Below the pieces are notes generated by a model. The model did no database searches. It saw only the letters and a program-made list of their open reading frames with translations, and was not told where the DNA came from. A stretch of DNA of 17,692 bases from the NCBI GenBank assembly GCA_965141735.1, contig CBCSOX010000038.1:1-17692 (forward strand), written 5' to 3'. The translations under genes and the position numbers were made by a program. Of the stretch, positions 13,739 to 17,692 are shown in pieces. How positions within the stretch are numbered: position 1 is the stretch's first letter; each line of letters opens with the position of its first letter. This DNA comes from Massilioclostridium sp965141735 (lineage in GTDB: Bacteria; Bacillota; Clostridia; Oscillospirales; Ruminococcaceae).

Positions 13739-16700
13739 TCACAAAATTATTTCGCAGCCGAGCGAGACGGCGTAGAGGATGCAGGCAGACACCGGCTTGC
13801 CGAGCATCGCCTCCACCGCCCGTTTGTAGAGCATCAGCTGCCCGCGGTAGCGCTCGGCGATCTGCTCCCGAGCCGCGTGGTCGGTCTTGTAGTCGATGAT
13901 GTCGAGGGACTCCCCCTCGTCGAGCACACAGTCCGCAATGCCCTGTACAAGGATCTGTTCCCCCTCGGTCTCCTGCTCCGGAGACACTTCGTCCGCGGCG
14001 AGATCGTAGAAAAAGTCGAGTTCCCGGTAGACCCTGCGCGCCGCGCGGATGCGTTGGGCGAGATCGGAATGAAAGAGGGCACCGAGCCCCTTTCGGTCGA
14101 CTGAGGCGGCCTGCTGCGGGTCGATAAAACCGTTTTCCCGTAGCCGGCTGATCTCGGCTTCGAGGTCGTCCGCCGCCCTTTCAAAATCCGCGAACTGGAT
14201 AAACTGATGAGTCGCAGTGCCCCGTTCGGCGGGGGTGAGCCCGCGTTCCCGCTCAAATTGGGGGCGCCGGGTGAGCGAGGCGGGGCGGCTGTGTTCGGCG
14301 ATCTGGGTGACCGACAGCTTGGCGGGAATCTCGCTGAGTGCTGTATGGGGATAGCGGTAACCCAGATTTTGACGCAGCGCTGCGAGCGTCTCTTGGTCCG
14401 CCTCCAAGGCGGGCTGCGCCTGCTCCAATTCCTGCTCTCCGCTCTCCTGCCCGCCCAGCACCACCTTGAGGGGACAGCGGGCGTCCCCGCTCGGCGGTTC
14501 ATAAGGCGAAAGTCCGCAGTCCGCTTCGCCGCGCAGGTCGCCGGCATCGGGATGGCGCAGCAGTCCCATGAGCAGCCAGTCCGCGTAGCTGCGGGCATTG
14601 TAGAGGGGATAAAACGGGAGAGTCTCCCCCTCCCCGATCTGAACAGCCGCTTTTTGAACAAGCTGCTGCGGGTCGTCCGCCGCAATGGTCAAAATCAGCT
14701 TTTCCCTCGCGCGGGTCATCGCGACATAGAGCACCCGCATCTCCTCGCTGAGCAGGGCGCGCTTGTTTTCGAGCTGCGCCGCGAGGTAGGGGATGGTCGG
14801 ATACTGCTTGAGCAGTTCGGGGACCGTCAGCTTCATGGCAAAGCCGTGGGTATTGCTGAGGCAGTAAACAGAGGAAAGATCGCGCTGGTTGAACCGCCCG
14901 GCGCAGTTGGCGACAAAACAGATGGGGAACTCGAGCCCCTTGCTCTTGTGCATCGTCATGATGCGCACGGCGGAGGAGTGCTCGGTGAAGATGTTGGCGC
15001 ACTCAAAGTCGCGGTTTGCCTCCTCTGCGGTGTCGATGTAGCGCAGGAAGCCGGAGAGCCCCCGCCCGCTCCCCCGCTCGTAGCCCGCCGCATAGCTGAG
15101 CAGCAGCCGGAGATTGGCGAGCTTCTGCTCGCTCGACTCCATCGCGCCGAACAGGGCGTAAAACAGCGTCTCATCGTAGATCTTTTGAATCAGCTTTTCG
15201 ACGCTTGTCACCGCGGCCGCCTCCCGCAGCTTGCCGAGCGACTCCACAAACTCCCTGCAGTGCTCGCTGTCAGAGGAGGTCACACAAAGGTAGAGGGGGG
15301 CGCGGCGGTCGAGGACCCGGAGCGCGGCGAGCTCGTCGGCGGTAAAGCCGTACATCGGGGAGAGGAGAACCGAGAGCAGCGGGATGTCCTGCAGTGGGTT
15401 GTCAATCACACGCAGCAAATTGAGCATGAGGGAGACCTCGCGGGAACGGAAGTAGCCGCTGGTGTTCTCGGTCCAGACGTCGAGCCCGAGCTGCATGAGC
15501 TGTTCGGCGTACACCTCGGCCTTGTCCTTTTTGGAACGCAGCAGGATGGCGAAATCGCTGAGGGTGCAGGGGCGGAGCTCGCCGTCCTCCCCAGTGACGG
15601 GATAGCCTTCCCGCAGCATGGAAAGAATCTTCCTTCCTATATAATTCGCTTCAATCGCCACCCTGCCCTCGTCGGAGTCGTCCGCGGCGGTGTCGACGAG
15701 GTGCAGCTCAGCCTGGGCGTCGGGATGGGGGAGATAGGAGGCCGCGGCGCGCAGCTGCTCCCCTTCACCGTAGTCGAGCTCCCCAAGCTGTTCGCTCATG
15801 AGCTGGCGGAACAGGTAGTTGACACAGCCGGTCACCTCGGGGCGGCTGCGAAAGTTTTCCGCCAGGGTGAGCCGCGCAGGATAACTGCCGGTGGAAAAAT
15901 CCGCGTAATGCGCCCTCTTTTGCAGGAAAATCTCCGGGCTCGCCTGCCGGAAGCGGTAGATGCTCTGCTTGATGTCGCCGACCAAAAAGAGGTTTGTTTC
16001 GTCTTTGGAGACCGCTTCAAAGAGCATGTCCTGCATCTGGTTGACGTCCTGGAATTCGTCGACGAGGATTTCGTCAATCCCTTGGCTCACCGCTTCCCCG
16101 ACCAGGGTGCGATGCAGCTGCCCCTCCCTGTGCTCGAGCAGCAGGCGGATGGCAAAAATTCCGAGGTCGGGAAAATCGAGGATGTTTTTCTCCCGTTTGT
16201 TTGCATCCATCCGCTCGGAGTACCGTTCCACCACCTCGCAGAGCTTGCGCAGCACCGGCTGCTGCAAACGGATGTCTTCCCAAAACTCCTCCTCCGAACA
16301 GGGGAGCAGCTCCTTGAGAATGCCGTTGACCGCGCTGCGGGCGGGCTTGAGAAACTTCTCGTCCTCTTCCTCCGAGAGCGCCTTGTCAAAGCCCTCCGGC
16401 TTTTTGACCGGCTTGCGGGGAAATTTAAACGCCTTGAGCACCCCGCGCGCCTCGTCCCAGCCGCAGCCGTCGAGCTCCTCGAGCAGGGCGGCGAGCTTTT
16501 CGAGCGCTGCCTCGTGATAGGGGCGGAGGATGTCGTACACCACCGGGTTCTGCTCGGTGAACGCAAAGCCCCGCCGGTAGAGCTCGGCGCAGTAGGCGAT
16601 TGCCCGGTTGGCCTGGGCGCGGAGCTCCAAGCCCCAGGGGGTTGTGTCGAGCTCGTCCACCTCCCCGTACAGCCGGAAGCTCTCCCGGAGCCACTCGAGG

Positions 16701-17299
16701 GGAAATGGGTTGGAGCGGATGCGGCGGTAGATGCCCAGCACAATTCCCTTGAGCCTGCTGTCGTCCTTGAGGCTGAAACTGTCCGACAGGGCGGCAAATT
16801 CCTCGTCCTCCTGGGCATCATAGTCCTCAAACAGCTCGTCGAGCGCCTCGTCCTGAATCTGCGCGAGCTCGGTCTCGTCCGCGATGCGGAAGTCGGGCGA
16901 CAGGCCGAGCCGGTCAAAGTTGTCCCGCACGAGGTCGGCGCAGAATGAGTCAATGGTGGTGATCTTTGCCCGGCTGAGCAGCAGCTTTTGCCGCTGGAGC
17001 TTGGCGTCGTCGGGAAACCGCGCCACCAGCTCGTCGAGCTTGGCGGTGATGCGGGTGCGCATCTCCTTGGCTGCCGCGCGGGTAAAGGTCACGACGAGCA
17101 GCCGGTCCGCACGGGTTTCCTTCTCCCGGTGGGCGAGTTTGTGGACGACGCGGGAGGAGAGCACAAAGGTCTTGCCGCTGCCCGCCGAGGCGGAGAGCAG
17201 GAGGGTGCCGCCATCCGAGGTGATCGCCGCCCGCTGTTCGGGAGTGATATAGCTGGGCAGAAGCAGCTCGTCAAGCTGTTGCTGGGTGAGTTCAGGCAT
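13739..17299 (-). CDS. addA: AddA, ATP-dependent helicase/nuclease subunit A
   Basis: UvrD-like helicase and nuclease subunit of AddAB, which processes double-strand ends to Chi-regulated single strands for RecA (the Firmicute RecBCD counterpart). It has 1186 residues; Bacillus AddA is about 1230. Helicase motifs: I ASAGSGKT (37-44), Ia VTFTRAAAKEM (70-80), II VDEFQD (413-418), III GDIKQSIYRFR (441-451), IV LAENFRS (479-485), then MTMHKSKGLEFP (V) and VLYVAMTRAREKL (VI). The C-terminal RecB-like nuclease shows H1031, D1123 in GIADCVLDEG and D1136/K1138 in IIDYKTD. The frame is open upstream to 17506, but that part is arginine-rich out-of-frame addB. ATG 17299 has GGAGG 6 nt upstream, whereas ATG 17305 abuts it. 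It overlaps addB by 8 nt, so translation is coupled. Confidence 0.98.
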   Translation of the reverse strand: MPELTQQQLDELLLPSYITPEQRAAITSDGGTLLLSASAGSGKTFVLSSRVVHKLAHREKETRADRLLVVTFTRAAAKEMRTRITAKLDELVARFPDDAKLQRQKLLLSRAKITTIDSFCADLVRDNFDRLGLSPDFRIADETELAQIQDEALDELFEDYDAQEDEEFAALSDSFSLKDDSRLKGIVLGIYRRIRSNPFPLEWLRESFRLYGEVDELDTTPWGLELRAQANRAIAYCAELYRRGFAFTEQNPVVYDILRPYHEAALEKLAALLEELDGCGWDEARGVLKAFKFPRKPVKKPEGFDKALSEEEDEKFLKPARSAVNGILKELLPCSEEEFWEDIRLQQPVLRKLCEVVERYSERMDANKREKNILDFPDLGIFAIRLLLEHREGQLHRTLVGEAVSQGIDEILVDEFQDVNQMQDMLFEAVSKDETNLFLVGDIKQSIYRFRQASPEIFLQKRAHYADFSTGSYPARLTLAENFRSRPEVTGCVNYLFRQLMSEQLGELDYGEGEQLRAAASYLPHPDAQAELHLVDTAADDSDEGRVAIEANYIGRKILSMLREGYPVTGEDGELRPCTLSDFAILLRSKKDKAEVYAEQLMQLGLDVWTENTSGYFRSREVSLMLNLLRVIDNPLQDIPLLSVLLSPMYGFTADELAALRVLDRRAPLYLCVTSSDSEHCREFVESLGKLREAAAVTSVEKLIQKIYDETLFYALFGAMESSEQKLANLRLLLSYAAGYERGSGRGLSGFLRYIDTAEEANRDFECANIFTEHSSAVRIMTMHKSKGLEFPICFVANCAGRFNQRDLSSVYCLSNTHGFAMKLTVPELLKQYPTIPYLAAQLENKRALLSEEMRVLYVAMTRAREKLILTIAADDPQQLVQKAAVQIGEGETLPFYPLYNARSYADWLLMGLLRHPDAGDLRGEADCGLSPYEPPSGDARCPLKVVLGGQESGEQELEQAQPALEADQETLAALRQNLGYRYPHTALSEIPAKLSVTQIAEHSRPASLTRRPQFERERGLTPAERGTATHQFIQFADFERAADDLEAEISRLRENGFIDPQQAASVDRKGLGALFHSDLAQRIRAARRVYRELDFFYDLAADEVSPEQETEGEQILVQGIADCVLDEGESLDIIDYKTDHAAREQIAERYRGQLMLYKRAVEAMLGKPVSACILYAVSLGCEIIL

Positions 17300-17692
17300 G
17301 GTCATCCTCCTTGATCTGTTCGAGCAGCGTCTGTTTGTCCCGGTGCTCCACCCGTCGCGCGGGCTGTCCCGGCGTGTGCCCGCACACCGAGGCGTAGGCG
17401 CAGTAGTCACAGGCGGAATGCCCGCCGCCGTACCCCTCGAGCGGCACCGCGCCGACCTCCCCCGCAAAGAGCTGCTCGCACATCCGCACAACAGCCCCCG
17501 TGGCAAAGGATTTGAGGGTGTTCAGTTCGTCGAGGGTGACGAGGAATTCCAGTGATTTGGGGGTATAGGGGGTGTCTCCCACCGAGGTTTTGCTCAGCCC
17601 CACTGGAAGATAGACCCCCTGCTTGCCCTGTTCGATCTGTTCCATCGCGCTGAGGATCTCCTCATCCTGGAGCAGCAGGCCGTTCATCCGGA
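17292..17692 (-). CDS. addB: AddB, helicase-nuclease subunit B (C-terminal fragment, cut by window edge)
   Basis: The last 132 residues of AddB, the subunit that recognises Chi and carries an iron-sulfur-stapled RecB-type nuclease. Visible: RMNGLLLQDEEILSAME near the window edge, a helical segment (SLEFLVTLDELNTLKSFA), and then ACDYCAYASVC, with cysteines spaced CX2CX5C (codons between about 17411 and 17382). That spacing matches the C-terminal three cysteines of the 4Fe-4S cluster of Bacillus AddB; the fourth cysteine lies upstream, outside the window. The frame is open at the right edge, so the internal ATG at 17687 is not the start. Its stop overlaps the addA start by 8 nt. Confidence 0.95.
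   Translation of the reverse strand, partial: RMNGLLLQDEEILSAMEQIEQGKQGVYLPVGLSKTSVGDTPYTPKSLEFLVTLDELNTLKSFATGAVVRMCEQLFAGEVGAVPLEGYGGGHSACDYCAYASVCGHTPGQPARRVEHRDKQTLLEQIKEDDHA

Noticed and set aside
14207..16948. A 913-codon plus-strand open frame antisense to addA
   Set aside because: It is a shadow frame produced by high third-position G+C in addA. Its translation is a low-complexity Leu/Val/Gly/Glu/Arg mixture with no recognisable domain, and the opposite strand encodes complete AddA motifs.
17300..17506. N-terminal extension of addA (69 codons)
   Set aside because: It is Arg/Ser/Gly-rich out-of-frame addB sequence that covers the conserved AddB cysteine region. The correctly spaced ribosome site belongs to ATG 17299.
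1..17692. A hidden mobile element, CRISPR array, defence island or novel multi-gene system
   Set aside because: Every gene matches a core housekeeping family, all are co-oriented, the largest gap is about 200 bp and explained by the infC promoter and leader, and I see no direct-repeat array, transposase, integrase or attachment-site repeat.

Overview
The window is an ordinary, gene-dense stretch of bacterial chromosome. Thirteen complete or nearly complete housekeeping genes and two edge fragments all read on the minus strand. Gene content (AddAB rather than RecBCD, a TrmFO-type tRNA methylase, the rnc-smc-ftsY linkage with an Elp3-like radical SAM gene inside it) points to a low-oxygen Firmicute of the class Clostridia. 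High G+C in most genes (about 60% or more by eye) and lower G+C in the translation genes suggest an Oscillospiraceae/Ruminococcaceae-type genome. That placement is an inference from gene order and composition, not a database match.

Layout in the direction of transcription (high to low coordinates): (1) 17692-13739, the end of addB and all of addA, the two subunits of the double-strand-break repair helicase-nuclease, overlapping by 8 nt. (2) 13738-12998, the only sizeable intergenic region (about 200 bp): a near-consensus sigma-A promoter directly after addA, then a structured leader of about 165 nt ending in a terminator-like hairpin, then infC. (3) infC-rpmI-rplT (IF3, L35, L20), the conserved translation operon, closed by a strong hairpin at 12342-12384. 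(4) 12325-10433, a SpoU-family RNA methyltransferase and dprA. (5) topA and trmFO, overlapping by 11 nt. (6) plsX, rnc, a radical SAM protein, smc and the N-terminal two thirds of ftsY, tightly packed with several stop/start overlaps. This run covers phospholipid synthesis, RNA processing, chromosome condensation and membrane targeting. No acpP lies between plsX and rnc.

I see no mobile element, CRISPR array, tRNA, rRNA, prophage or defence island, and no undescribed multi-gene system. The most informative non-coding signals surround infC. They are a leader with the position and architecture of the Firmicute L20 autoregulatory leader, and a ribosome-binding site whose spacing favours an AUU start codon, the hallmark of IF3 self-regulation. 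Many start sites had to be moved inward from the longest possible reading frame (addA, infC, the SpoU gene, topA, trmFO, plsX). Each choice is justified in its entry.
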